Assembly: GCA_000961575.1 (NCBI GenBank)
Contig: LADP01000024.1
Coordinates: 62,001-126,000, forward strand
Direction: 5' to 3'
Source: Peptococcaceae bacterium BRH_c8a
Lineage (GTDB): Bacteria; Bacillota; Desulfotomaculia; Desulfotomaculales; Desulfallaceae
Length of the DNA stretch: 64,000 nucleotides
Positions 8,155-16,426 of this stretch are shown here, one piece after another (the first letter of the stretch is position 1; every line of letters begins with the position of its first letter). Both the position numbers and the translations under genes were made by a program. Under the pieces are notes generated by a model that was not told the origin of the DNA, did no database searches, and saw only the letters and a list, made by a program, of their open reading frames with translations.

Positions 8155-8241
8155 GCGTGTTTCGGCATAAACGCCGTATAAAAAGGCCGCTGTTCCGGCC
8201 ACAGCCAGAAAAACCAGGAAAGCAATCGTGCTGGTATGCAA
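8137..8241 (-). CDS. Small single-span membrane protein (34 aa)
   Basis: The frame starts at TTG 8241 on the minus strand, 9 bases after GGTGGGGG, and reads MHTSTIAFLVFLAVAGTAAF followed by LYGVYAETRKKKRR and a stop. One hydrophobic helix (residues 5-25) followed by a strongly basic tail suggests an inner-membrane protein with its tail in the cytoplasm. It lies 18 bases downstream of the next minus-strand gene, so the two form an operon. No family is recognised. Confidence 0.6.
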   Translation of the reverse strand: MHTSTIAFLVFLAVAGTAAFLYGVYAETRKKKRR

Positions 8242-8259
8242 AATAAAAACCCCCACCGG

Positions 8260-8529
8260 TTAATGATCGATACCGCTATTGTTTATTTTCCCTTCCTCTT
8301 CCAACATTTCCGTCACCAGGCGCAGCACAGCCACGGTATTGGTGATCAATACTTCATAAAGTAACAAGGGTAGTACATCCTGGATAGTGGCTTTTACCTC
8401 TCCGTCGGCCACTTTTTGTTTGACAATGTCCCCCGCCCGGTTTAGAGCAGTATTCACAAGATATTCAATTTCTCCCTGTCTATTTTTTATAAATTTATCC
8501 ACATCTATTCGCTGGTTCAGGGTTTTCAC
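8260..8529 (-). CDS. Small helical protein of unknown function (89 aa)
   Basis: The start ATG 8529 follows GGGGGTGAAAACC on the minus strand. The product is acidic and predicted all-helical, with a hydrophobic stretch (DVLPLLLYEVLITNTVAVLRLVTEMLEEEG) of heptad-like spacing, so it may oligomerise or lie on the membrane. It ends 18 bases before the 34-residue membrane protein. It is divergent from sleB, with the two sharing a ~190-bp upstream region. I do not recognise a family. Confidence 0.65.
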   Translation of the reverse strand: MKTLNQRIDVDKFIKNRQGEIEYLVNTALNRAGDIVKQKVADGEVKATIQDVLPLLLYEVLITNTVAVLRLVTEMLEEEGKINNSGIDH

Positions 8530-8715
8530 CCCCTTTTGAGATCAGTTTGGTTTTGGGAAAGATCCGAAGCATTAGACGGTTACTTGCTCCTTGCTGCTAA
8601 ATATTCTCGTTTTAGCCTAATAAATCCTTGCTACAAATACTCAAAATATTACACATTAGCACATAGTTTTTTCTTTTCTTCAAAAACTATGAAAAATGAT
8701 CAGGAGGTGCATTTT

Positions 8716-9450
8716 TTGGCCGGCCGGGTAAAACAAAATAAGAGTTTACTTTTAATCCTTGGTGCACTGTTTGTTATAACCTTCGCTATAATTGCTTTCA
8801 ACGGTTACGAGGCCAGTGCCCAGAACAGGACGTTGCACTGGGGCAGTCGAGGCAACGAGGTGTCTACTGTACAACAAAAGTTAAGGCAGTGGGGTTATTA
8901 CCACGGTTTTACTGACGGATTATATGGTTCAGCTACTTACAATGCGGTGCGCGAATTCCAGCGTAAAAACGGCTTGCGGGCGGACGGAGTAGTCGGCAAG
9001 TCCACCTGGGCCGCCCTTGGCTACAGTGCCGCGGCAGCCCAAAAACCCAGTGCACCGGCAGCGGCTAATACCGATGTTTCACGGGGGGTGGTAAGAACCT
9101 CTCAGGATGTTATGCTGTTGGCCCGGGTTATCGAAGGTGAAGCTGCAGATGAACCAACGTCTGGCAAAGTCGCTGTGGGGGCGGTAATCCTAAACAGAAT
9201 CAGGAGTTCAGCGTTTCCCAATACCCTGGCGGGAGTAGTCTACCAGCCTCTAGCTTTTGAATCGGTAGCCAACGGTCAGGTAAACCGGCCTCTCACCAAT
9301 GATTCCATTAGCGCGGCTAGGCAGGCCATGGCAGGTTGGGATCCCACCGGGGGCGCCACCTTCTTCTGGAACCCCTCCAAACGGGTCAGTTCATGGATTT
9401 GGAGCAGGCAGATCATTGCCCGGATCGGTCGACACGTCTTTGCCCGCTAA
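8716..9450 (+). CDS. sleB: SleB: spore cortex-lytic enzyme
   Basis: The protein has 244 residues and starts at TTG 8716, 7 bases after AGGAGGT. Longer frames upstream have no ribosome site. A signal peptide (LLLILGALFVITFAIIAF) ends near ASAQ (residue 36). A peptidoglycan-binding domain covers about residues 40-103 (GSRGNEVSTVQQKLRQWGYY ... DGVVGKSTWAAL). The Hydrolase_2 lytic transglycosylase domain follows from about 130, with the catalytic Glu in RVIEGEAADE and the end WSRQIIARIGRHVFAR. It degrades cortex muramic-lactam peptidoglycan during germination and needs YpeB, whose gene lies downstream. Confidence 0.95.
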   Translation: MAGRVKQNKSLLLILGALFVITFAIIAFNGYEASAQNRTLHWGSRGNEVSTVQQKLRQWGYYHGFTDGLYGSATYNAVREFQRKNGLRADGVVGKSTWAALGYSAAAAQKPSAPAAANTDVSRGVVRTSQDVMLLARVIEGEAADEPTSGKVAVGAVILNRIRSSAFPNTLAGVVYQPLAFESVANGQVNRPLTNDSISAARQAMAGWDPTGGATFFWNPSKRVSSWIWSRQIIARIGRHVFAR

Positions 9451-9481
9451 CACATGGTGTCAGACTTTCAAGACACTATTG

Positions 9482-9534
9482 TGACATTCTAAACGAAGTG
9501 AAGAATCTTTCTCCATAAAAATTATTTTCAGGAT
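9482..9534. repeat. Family B repeat copy
   Basis: GACATTCTAAACGAAGTGAAGAATC and a terminal TTTTCAGGATA match the copies at 241, 40447 and 49268. It lies in the sleB-ypeB gap. Confidence 0.55.
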
Positions 9535-9538
9535 AGAC

Positions 9539-9826
9539 CACCATGCCGCGTTCGGCACCATCAGAAGGATGAAAAACCAGCCTTCGCGGCGATCCGGTGA
9601 TATCCGAAGCGAACGGTGCACCTGGATGCGTTGATTAGCCCGTCATAGCCCCGAATTCAGGCTGCTTAGGGCGTAGCCAAACGGTTAAGCAGTTTGTGCC
9701 ATGCGGTAACAATAACCCGCTCCGATAACAACAATAAGAATTGCAAGAGAGAGCGGAGCGATATCACCGGAGCGCCGCGCCCACTACAACCAACTTTAAT
9801 TATATTTTCAGGATAGGATAGGGTTA
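9539..9826. repeat. Family C repeat interrupted by an inserted element
   Basis: The left part (9539-9587, CACCATGCCGCGTTCGGCAC ... CAGCCTTCGC) and the right part (9778-9826, CGCCCACTACAACCAAC ... TTTTCAGGATA) are contiguous in the copy at 60719-60808. The ~190 bp between them are therefore an insertion. No gene lies in this 418-bp gap. Confidence 0.65.
9588..9777. mobile_element. MITE-like insertion with 20-bp inverted ends
   Basis: The ends CGCGGCGATCCGGTGATATC (9585-9604) and the complement of 9760-9779 agree at 19 of 20 bases. CGC may be duplicated at the insertion point (9585-9587 and 9778-9780). It has no coding capacity, so it would need a transposase in trans. Confidence 0.6.
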
Positions 9827-9867
9827 AGTGGTATGGAATTAATCTGTTCCCGAGGAGTGACTTTTTC

Positions 9868-11235
9868 TTGTACAGAAGATGGATACTACCTATTGGCCTG
9901 CTAACCCTGGCCTTAGTGGCAGGTTACTGGGGTTACTGGCAGCATGATGAGAATCGCCAACTCAGGGTTGCTATCGGCAACAACTACCAGCGCGCTTTTT
10001 ATAACTTATCTGACCACGTGCAAAATGCCGAAGTTATGCTTGGCAAATCCCTCGTATCTACAGACCCCATTCAAAGCCAGAAACTTTACGAGCAAATTTG
10101 GGAGCAGTCCAATCAGGCTCTGGACAGCTTGGGCCAACTACCGGTTGGGGACGCACTTTTGGGCCGGACTGCCAAATTTATCACCCAGCTTGGGGATTAC
10201 ACTCGAACGCTGTCCGAACAGGTAGCCATGGGCAAAGCCACCTCCCAGGAACAGTGGGAGACATTAAACCAGCTATATAACCAGGCTTCCAGCCTGAACA
10301 GTGAGTTGGGCAAAATCCATGCCGCCACCATCGACGGCAGGTTCAATTTTAGTGAACTTGCTGTCAACAGTTCCTATCGACTGGCCCGTGAAGGGCGGAT
10401 GTTGGCCAGCGGAAACTTCCAGACTATTGACCGGCAGATGCAAAAATACCCCACCCTAATTTATGACGGGCCATTTTCCGATCACATGGAACAGGGTAAG
10501 GCGCAGGGCGTCACCGGTGAAAACATATCCCAGGCCCGGGCTAGGGCGGTGGCTATGAAGTATATGGCTCCGGAAGAAAATGAGGATATCATAGCCCGGG
10601 TGACCGGTTCAGTGGATGGAAGTATACCCGCATACCGGGTGGAGATGACCCGCCGAAACGGGGGCAAGGTTGTTGGTGAACCTGCAGTGGCCGATGTTTC
10701 CAAGCAGGGGGGGCACCTGATATGGATGCTCAACCCGCGCAACATCGCCAGTTCGGGGTTAAACCTGGCAGAGGCTCGCCAGAATGCTGCTGCTTACCTA
10801 AAAAAACAAGGCTACAGCCCGATGAAAGAAAGTTATTACCAGCGCAATGATAATACCGTTACTTTTAATTATGCCTATATGCAGGATGGGGTAATTATTT
10901 ACCCTGACCTGGTGAAGGTTATCGTGGCCATGGATACGGGGCGTGTTGTGGGAATTGATGCCCGCTCTTACCTGATGTCCCACCGCAATCGGAACCTGAC
11001 GGAACCCAAGTTGACAGAGAAGCAGGCCCGGGAAATGGTGAGCGACAGGCTAAATGTAGAGGAGCAGGGCAGGCTGGCCCTGATACCTATCGGACCTGAT
11101 AAAGAACAGCTGACCTGGGAATTCAAGGGCACCCTGGATCAGGACACCTACCTGGTGTACATCAACGCCATGGACGGAAGCGAGGTAAACCTGCTCCGCC
11201 TAATTCAAAATAACGACGGAGCCCTGACCTTGTAA
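9868..11235 (+). CDS. ypeB: YpeB: germination protein, partner of SleB
   Basis: The protein has 455 residues and starts at TTG 9868 after GAGGAGTGA. An N-terminal signal anchor (WILPIGLLTLALVAGYWGYW) is followed by the helical YpeB domain (HVQNAEVMLGKSLVSTD...). Three PepSY-like repeats then cover about residues 205-450 (ISQARARAVAMKYM, LAEARQNAAAYLKKQGY, LTEKQAREMVSDRL). The family is needed for SleB localisation and stability in the spore. In most spore formers it directly follows sleB. Here ~420 bp of repeats intervene. Confidence 0.93.
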   Translation: MYRRWILPIGLLTLALVAGYWGYWQHDENRQLRVAIGNNYQRAFYNLSDHVQNAEVMLGKSLVSTDPIQSQKLYEQIWEQSNQALDSLGQLPVGDALLGRTAKFITQLGDYTRTLSEQVAMGKATSQEQWETLNQLYNQASSLNSELGKIHAATIDGRFNFSELAVNSSYRLAREGRMLASGNFQTIDRQMQKYPTLIYDGPFSDHMEQGKAQGVTGENISQARARAVAMKYMAPEENEDIIARVTGSVDGSIPAYRVEMTRRNGGKVVGEPAVADVSKQGGHLIWMLNPRNIASSGLNLAEARQNAAAYLKKQGYSPMKESYYQRNDNTVTFNYAYMQDGVIIYPDLVKVIVAMDTGRVVGIDARSYLMSHRNRNLTEPKLTEKQAREMVSDRLNVEEQGRLALIPIGPDKEQLTWEFKGTLDQDTYLVYINAMDGSEVNLLRLIQNNDGALTL

Positions 11236-11245
11236 GAAAAACCGA

Positions 11246-11319
11246 GGTGCCAGGTGTTGCAACACCTGGCACCAAAGCCTACCAACTTGCAACAAATTCA
11301 ACTTGCAACACCTGGCACC
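11246..11319. repeat. Family A (REP) pair downstream of ypeB
   Basis: A perfect 28-bp palindrome (11246-11273, arms GGTGCCAGGTGTTG) is followed by AAAGCCTACC and a second unit CAACTTGCAACAAATTC ... CACCTGGCACC ending at 11319. It begins 11 bases after the ypeB stop and may end its transcript. Confidence 0.85.
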
Positions 11320-11330
11320 TGGTGTATAAT
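11303..11330 (+). promoter_or_regulatory. Promoter whose -35 lies in a REP copy
   Basis: TTGCAA (11303-11308) inside the REP unit and a perfect TATAAT (11325-11330) just outside it are 16 bases apart. The symporter start is 29 bases downstream. Inferred from base match and position. Confidence 0.5.
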
Positions 11331-11358
11331 TGAAAGCAAGGTGACAGGAGATGATCCC

Positions 11359-12735
11359 TTGCTTTCAGCCGTACATTATCTAAGCTTTATATTTACCCTG
11401 ACTTTGGTTACGGCCGTGGGGGTTTTTTCTTTTTTTAAGGTTAAAAATGCAGATGATTTTTCAGTAGGGGGCAGACGTTTGCTGCCGGCCGGTGTGACCG
11501 GCGCCATTGTGGGTTCCTTTGCCGGTGGCACGGTCACCATTGGTACCGCACAAATGGCTTACTCGCTGGGCTTGGGAGCCATGTGGTTCACCATCGGTGC
11601 CGGCGTATCCTGTTTGCTACTGGCTTTGATTCTGGTTAGGCCGATGCGTGAAAAGGAAGTAGTTACTTTAAACGGGTTTCTAGTGGCCGAATACGGGCCG
11701 TCAATTCGTATGTGGGTGGCCCTTTTTACCGCTTCCGGTATGTTTGTTCAGACAGCGGTGCAAATTATGGCCGCGGTACCGGTTTTAAAGGGTATGCTGC
11801 CGTTATCCTCAGTAACGGCGGCTACCTTGACGGTGTTGTTAATGATCTTATTCGTTGCCGGCGGGGGCATCTGGGGCACCAGTATGGTGGGATTGGTTAA
11901 AGTGATTTTACTCTCGGTAACTCTCTTTGCCGGCGGCTACTACAGCTTTTCCCACTTTTACGGCCCAGGTGGCGTGTTACAAGCCCTACCCGCTGCGCAT
12001 CTACAAAACATGCTGCCCCGGGGTGCCCTGGTTGATCTGGGCGGAGCCTTCTCGGTCATTGTAGGGTTTGCCTCCACCCAGGCCTTTCTGCAGCCCCTAT
12101 TCGCCGCCCGGGATGTGCGATCCGCCCGGCTGGGCGCTGTTTACTCGGCGGCTTTAATCCCATTATACGGGGTGGCGGGGACTGCGGTAGGCCTTTTTAT
12201 GCGCGCCCGGCACCCGGCCATTGAACCTGCTTCAGCATTGCCGGGGTTTATCTTCGCGTATATGGATCCATGGTTGGCAGGTATGGCCGCTGCGACTCTG
12301 TTGGTTTCCCTGGTCTTAACCGCCGGTGCTCTTACCCTGGGGGTCAGCACCGTACTTACCAGGGATGTTTATTGCTGTTTTCGCCCCCACGCCGACGATG
12401 CTAAGTTGCTGCGCCTGAGCAGGGGTTTTATCCCCTTGGCCGGTCTGATGGTACTTTTACTGGCCTTAACTTCTTTGAACACGCTAATTCTGGATTGGAC
12501 CTACTTATCCAATGCCCTGCGGGGCACTGCGGTGTTTTTGCCGCTTTTAGGTGCTGTGCTCTTGCCCGGTCGTTTTAATGCCAAAGGAGTTTATTGGGCT
12601 GTAATTTTGGGTCCGCTGGCCACTCTTCTGTGGGCCGTATTTACGCCCCTGGATGTGCACCCGCTTTTCGTAGGACTGCCCGTAGCTCTGGTATGTATTG
12701 CAGTTGGCCGCAGGGTGCCAGGTGTTGCAAGTTGA
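11359..12735 (+). CDS. Sodium:solute symporter (SSS family)
   Basis: I choose TTG 11359, 8 bases after ACAGGAG (458 residues). The frame stays open back to 11254, but those 35 codons are translated REP sequence and precede the promoter. The product has about 13 hydrophobic segments and the SSS signature region (FSVGGRRLLPAGVTGAIVGS, GGTVTIGTAQMAYSLGLGAM). The substrate is unknown; a location next to an amino-acid catabolic module would fit an amino or organic acid. The last residues (VPGVAS) and the stop TGA are supplied by the REP copy at 12714, so the native C-terminus has been replaced. Confidence 0.85.
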   Translation: MLSAVHYLSFIFTLTLVTAVGVFSFFKVKNADDFSVGGRRLLPAGVTGAIVGSFAGGTVTIGTAQMAYSLGLGAMWFTIGAGVSCLLLALILVRPMREKEVVTLNGFLVAEYGPSIRMWVALFTASGMFVQTAVQIMAAVPVLKGMLPLSSVTAATLTVLLMILFVAGGGIWGTSMVGLVKVILLSVTLFAGGYYSFSHFYGPGGVLQALPAAHLQNMLPRGALVDLGGAFSVIVGFASTQAFLQPLFAARDVRSARLGAVYSAALIPLYGVAGTAVGLFMRARHPAIEPASALPGFIFAYMDPWLAGMAAATLLVSLVLTAGALTLGVSTVLTRDVYCCFRPHADDAKLLRLSRGFIPLAGLMVLLLALTSLNTLILDWTYLSNALRGTAVFLPLLGAVLLPGRFNAKGVYWAVILGPLATLLWAVFTPLDVHPLFVGLPVALVCIAVGRRVPGVAS

Positions 12736-12778
12736 AAGTTGCGTTATTTGCAGCTTTCGAATTGCAACACCTGGCACC
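12714..12778. repeat. Family A (REP) hairpin overlapping the symporter stop
   Basis: GGTGCCAGGTGTTGCAAGTTG and its complement at 12760-12778 form a long imperfect hairpin; the inner arms GAAAGTTGC / GCAGCTTTC pair too. The first 22 bases are coding and hold the stop. Confidence 0.85.
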
Positions 12779-12824
12779 AAAGCCTACACCCAATATCTAC
12801 AAATAACCAATTAACTATACATTA

Positions 12825-12854
12825 TTGACACCTGCCCACAAACCATGCTAATAT
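12825..12854 (+). promoter_or_regulatory. Promoter of the T-box transcript
   Basis: TTGACA (12825-12830) and CTAATAT (12848-12854) are spaced 17-18 bases, placing the start of transcription near 12861, about 20 bases before the T-box. Confidence 0.6.
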
Positions 12855-12877
12855 TGTTTTGATTTTTTAAATTAACA

Positions 12878-13140
12878 GTTATGAAGGGGAATAAGGGTCG
12901 TTTAGTCCAGCAGCGAGCCGGGGAGGGTGTAAGCCCGGCGGATGACAATGCCTCGTGCCGCCCCGGAACTGCGGGCTCAAAAGCGCTATAGCGCCCATTA
13001 AGCCATGCCGGCTGCCTCCGTTAAAGGCTCCGAGAGGATCGTTTGCAATCCCGGTATGTAATGCCGGCGGTTAATGGGAGCGGTCAATTAGGGTGGTACC
13101 ACGAGCATATACCTCGTCCCTTTTCAGGGGCGGGGTTTTA
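12878..13140 (+). promoter_or_regulatory. T-box riboswitch leader
   Basis: The layout is classical. Stem I holds the CAGCGAGCCGGG ... GGTGTAAGCCCGGC arms (12911-12939). The T-box antiterminator sequence AGGGTGGTACCACG is at 13090-13103. A terminator hairpin CCTCGTCCC (13112-13120) / GGGGCGGGG (13127-13135) is followed by TTTTATTATT. Uncharged tRNA would stabilise the antiterminator and let the regulator and aminotransferase genes be transcribed. I could not assign the specifier codon safely; GCC (Ala) near 12957 is one possibility by spacing to CCCCGGAAC. Confidence 0.9.
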
Positions 13141-13173
13141 TTATTCCTTTAAAAAGGGAAAAGGGGTGAAATA

Positions 13174-13665
13174 ATGGACGATTTAACCAAGCAGATACTG
13201 GAACTTCTAGAGGATAACGCCAGGCTTACCGCCAAAGAGATATCCGTTATGCTGGATGTTGACGCGGCCGAAGTACAGTCTGTAATCAGAAGCCTGGAAG
13301 ATAAAAAAGTTATTTTGAAATACTTGACCCTAGTTAATTATGAAAGGCTAGGGGAAGAAAAGGTCAGTGCGCTAATTGAAGTGCGCATTACCCCCCAGCG
13401 TGATGTTGGTTTCGACGGTGTGGCCGAGCGGATTTACCGGTTCCCGGAAGTACGCAGCATGCGCCTGATGAGCGGTACTTACGACCTGGCGGTTTTTGTT
13501 GAAGGCCGTAGTATGAAGCAAATATCTCACTTTGTATCCACTAAGTTGTCCACCATTGAAGGCGTAATTAGTACTACTACTCATTTCGTCCTTAAAGCCT
13601 ATAAGCAAGACGGTGTAATTCTGGAAGACGGCGAGGAAGACAGGAGGCTGATGATTTCACCATGA
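13174..13665 (+). CDS. Lrp/AsnC-family transcriptional regulator
   Basis: The protein has 163 residues. An N-terminal winged helix-turn-helix (LTKQILELLEDNARLTAKEI ... VQSVIRSLEDKKVI, residues 3-50) is followed by the RAM ligand-binding domain (about 68-145, VSALIEVRITPQRDVGFDGV ... MSGTYDLAVFVEG). Family members sense amino acids as dimers or octamers. The start ATG follows AAAAGGGGTG. It is the first gene after the T-box, and its last codons overlap the aminotransferase start (ATGA), so the two are co-translated. It probably controls the amino-acid module downstream. Confidence 0.9.
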   Translation: MDDLTKQILELLEDNARLTAKEISVMLDVDAAEVQSVIRSLEDKKVILKYLTLVNYERLGEEKVSALIEVRITPQRDVGFDGVAERIYRFPEVRSMRLMSGTYDLAVFVEGRSMKQISHFVSTKLSTIEGVISTTTHFVLKAYKQDGVILEDGEEDRRLMISP

Positions 13666-14915
13666 CCATAACCCGCACAGACTGGTCGGAAAAAATTAAT
13701 CCCACAGTACAAAACATTCCGCCCTCGGGAATCAGAAGATTTTTTGACTTGGTCACTGAAACCAAGGGTGTCATCTCCCTGGGTGTTGGTGAACCCGATT
13801 TCGTTACCCCCTGGCATGTTCGGGAAGCCTGCATTTATTCCCTGGAGAAGGGTTACACCATGTATACCTCCAATTCCGGCCTCCTTGAACTACGTGAGGC
13901 GTTGGCAGTCGACCTGGATAATACCTATCATGTCAAGTACAACCCCCGTACTGAACTGCTGATTACCGTGGGGGTAAGCGAAGCGCTGGATCTTTGTATG
14001 CGGACATTATTGCAGTCCGGTGATGAGGTACTGATCCCGGAGCCTTCTTATGTGTCCTACGCCCCATGCACCGTCCTTGCAGGCGGGGTGCCTGTGTTTA
14101 TGTCCACCGGTATGGATGATAGTTTTCGCATTACTGCAGACCTAGTGCAAAGTTCCATTACCCCCAGAACCAAGGTATTGCTGCTGTGCTACCCCAACAA
14201 CCCCACTGGTGCGGTAATGGATCGGGATGAACTGGAGAAAATCGCCGAAGTGGCGGTGGAGCATGACTTAATAGTTATTTCCGATGAAATTTATGATCGA
14301 CTTACTTATATTGGCAAGCATACCTGCATGGCCGCGCTGCCCGGCATGAAGGATCGCACCCTGCTGTTGAACGGGTTCAGCAAGGCCTACGCCATGACCG
14401 GTTGGCGGGTGGGCTATGTGGCCGGCAACCCTGATTTCATTGCTGCCATGACCAAGATTCACCAGTATTCCATGCTTTGTGCCCCCATCACCGGGCAAAT
14501 GGCAGCGCTGGAAGCGTTGAAAAACGGTCAACCCGGTATGCGCCGCATGGTAGAACATTATAACCGGCGTCGTAACATGGTGGTGCAGGCTTTTCGCGAC
14601 ATGGGCCTGCCCTGCTTCGAGCCCGGTGGAGCTTTTTATGCCTTTCCGCAGACTTCGGTTACCGGCCTGTGTTCCGAGGATTTTGCCGAAGAATTATTAA
14701 AGGAAGAACAGGTGGCAGTGGTTCCTGGTAATGTCTTTGGAACTTCCGGTGAGGGATTCGTACGGGTATCCTACGCCGCATCACTGGATGACCTCAGCGA
14801 AGCCTTCCGCCGCATGGGACGGTTCGTGCGAAGACGCGGTGTTCGTTCCCGATTGATCTCTGCTCCGATCAAAATTCAGCGTCCTGAACGGGCAGGAATA
14901 AGTCAAAGTTTGTAG
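13662..14915 (+). CDS. PLP-dependent aminotransferase, class I/II
   Basis: The protein has 417 residues. Fold-type I features are visible: GVSEALDLCMRTLL, the YPNNPTGAV substrate/PLP segment, the DEIYDRL Asp, and the Schiff-base lysine in NGFSKAYAMTGWRVGYVAG. The sequence resembles aromatic or aspartate-type aminotransferases of Firmicutes. With phenylacetate-CoA ligase and IorAB following, an aromatic aminotransferase making arylpyruvates fits best; alanine or aspartate remain possible. A basic C-terminal tail (RFVRRRGVRSRL...) exceeds the usual length by about 25 residues. Confidence 0.9.
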   Translation: MTITRTDWSEKINPTVQNIPPSGIRRFFDLVTETKGVISLGVGEPDFVTPWHVREACIYSLEKGYTMYTSNSGLLELREALAVDLDNTYHVKYNPRTELLITVGVSEALDLCMRTLLQSGDEVLIPEPSYVSYAPCTVLAGGVPVFMSTGMDDSFRITADLVQSSITPRTKVLLLCYPNNPTGAVMDRDELEKIAEVAVEHDLIVISDEIYDRLTYIGKHTCMAALPGMKDRTLLLNGFSKAYAMTGWRVGYVAGNPDFIAAMTKIHQYSMLCAPITGQMAALEALKNGQPGMRRMVEHYNRRRNMVVQAFRDMGLPCFEPGGAFYAFPQTSVTGLCSEDFAEELLKEEQVAVVPGNVFGTSGEGFVRVSYAASLDDLSEAFRRMGRFVRRRGVRSRLISAPIKIQRPERAGISQSL

Positions 14916-15011
14916 AATAAATATTAGATTAATTTGTAGTATGGGAGAATGGTTAAAGCCGGGGTAGTTTGGTTTTTGCCGCCCTGGTTATTTTATTTTA
15001 CCTCACTCCTT

Positions 15012-15105
15012 TGGTGTTGGTGCACCTGGCATCAACACCAAAGCCTACCACTCAGCCATACTCTTATCAGGCTAGTTTTCTAACTAGCACCTGGCACCAG
15101 TAGAT
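15012..15105. repeat. Degenerate family A (REP) copies
   Basis: TTGGTGTTGGTGCACCTGGC ... CACCAAAGCCTACCA and a second end AGCACCTGGCACCAG keep the REP core but have drifted. They lie between the aminotransferase and paaK genes. Confidence 0.6.
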
Positions 15106-15125
15106 TAAAAGGAGTGTAAGCTAGA

Positions 15126-16418
15126 ATGATTTGGGATCCGAAGCATGAAAGCATGGACAGAGAGGAACTGCGCTCACTGCAGTTGGACAGGCTAAAAAAA
15201 ACGGTGACCCTGTTATACCAGCGGGTTCCCTATTATCAAAAGGCCATGGACGAGGCAGGGGTACGACCGGAAGACATCCATTCCCTGGGCGACGTATCCA
15301 GGCTGCCTTTTACAGATAAAACCGCCTTGCGGGATAATTATCCCTACGGGCTTTTTGCCGTACCCAAAAAAGAAATAAACCGACTGCACGCCTCCTCCGG
15401 CACCACCGGCAAGCCTACTGTGGTGGGCTATACCAAGCAGGATTTGGAGACATGGGCTGAACTGGTGGCCCGTGTAGCCACTATGGCCGGGGTAACCGAT
15501 GAGGATGTGGTACAGATTACCTTCGGTTACGGTTTGTTTACCGGCGCCTTCGGGCTGCACTACGGTCTGGAGAAAGTGGGCGCTACCATCGTGCCCGCCT
15601 CGGTGGGCAATACCGGTCGTCAGATTATGCTAATGCAAGATTTTGGTGCCACCGCCCTAGTAGGCACTCCTTCGTACGCCCTACACCTGGCTGACACAGC
15701 CCGGGCTATGGAGATAGACCCGGCTGACTTGGGTATTCGCAGGGGACTCTTCGGAGCTGAAGCCTGGACCGAAAACATGCGCGCCGAGATGGAACGCACC
15801 TGGAACATGAAGGCCACCGACAATTACGGTCTCAGCGAGGTGATGGGCCCTGGTGTTTCCGGCGAATGCACGCATGCCGCGGGTCTGCACATCAACGAAG
15901 ACCACTTCCTGGTAGAGATAATCAACCCGGTAACGGGTGAACCGCTGGGGCCGGGGCAGGAAGGGGAACTGGTCATCACTACTCTGACCAAGGAAGCTAT
16001 TCCCATCCTGCGTTACCGAACCAGGGATATAACCGTCATCAACGAGGACAAGTGCGCCTGTGGGCGCACCACCGCCCGAATGCGCAAAGTGTGTGGACGC
16101 ACGGACGATATGCTGATTATATCCGGGGTCAACGTATTCCCATCCCAAATTGAAACTGTACTAATGAATATAGCTGGACTGTCACCGCACTACCAAATCC
16201 TGGTCAGCAAAAAGGGTTATCTTGATGTCCTGGAAGTACAGGTGGAACTGACCGACGAAATGTTCACCGGCTCGTTCAGGGATCTGGAAGCTCTGGAAGT
16301 TATGCTGCGGCAGAAAATATTCAGCGTGCTTTCGCTGAATTGCCGGGTGCGCCTGCTGGAACCCCGCTCACTGGCCCGCAGTGAAGGTAAAATCAAACGT
16401 GTTATTGACTCCCGCTAA
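15126..16418 (+). CDS. paaK: Phenylacetate-CoA ligase
   Basis: The 430-residue AMP-forming ligase has the family's usual length. The adenylate-forming motifs are present: P-loop LHASSGTTGKPT (about residues 90-101), Y-G-x-S-E as NYGLSEVMGPG (about 235), and the C-terminal hinge YRTRDITVI with GRTDDMLIISGVNVFP. It joins phenylacetate, or an indole or hydroxyphenyl analogue, to CoA; in anaerobes it may also run toward ATP synthesis from the acyl-CoA made by IorAB. The start ATG follows AAAGGAGTG. A REP pair follows the stop after 8 bases. Confidence 0.93.
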   Translation: MIWDPKHESMDREELRSLQLDRLKKTVTLLYQRVPYYQKAMDEAGVRPEDIHSLGDVSRLPFTDKTALRDNYPYGLFAVPKKEINRLHASSGTTGKPTVVGYTKQDLETWAELVARVATMAGVTDEDVVQITFGYGLFTGAFGLHYGLEKVGATIVPASVGNTGRQIMLMQDFGATALVGTPSYALHLADTARAMEIDPADLGIRRGLFGAEAWTENMRAEMERTWNMKATDNYGLSEVMGPGVSGECTHAAGLHINEDHFLVEIINPVTGEPLGPGQEGELVITTLTKEAIPILRYRTRDITVINEDKCACGRTTARMRKVCGRTDDMLIISGVNVFPSQIETVLMNIAGLSPHYQILVSKKGYLDVLEVQVELTDEMFTGSFRDLEALEVMLRQKIFSVLSLNCRVRLLEPRSLARSEGKIKRVIDSR

Positions 16419-16426
16419 GCTTGCTA

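Noticed and set aside
11254-11358. Longer N-terminus for the symporter
   Set aside because: The 35 extra codons are translated REP sequence, precede the likely promoter -10 and lack a ribosome site.
12940-12970. Firm specifier codon for the T-box
   Set aside because: The internal loop boundaries could not be fixed by eye; GCC by spacing is only a guess, so no amino acid is assigned.
14941-15000. Terminator after the aminotransferase (CCGGGG ... CCCTGG)
   Set aside because: Stem has a wobble, a long loop and an interrupted T tract; too weak to call.
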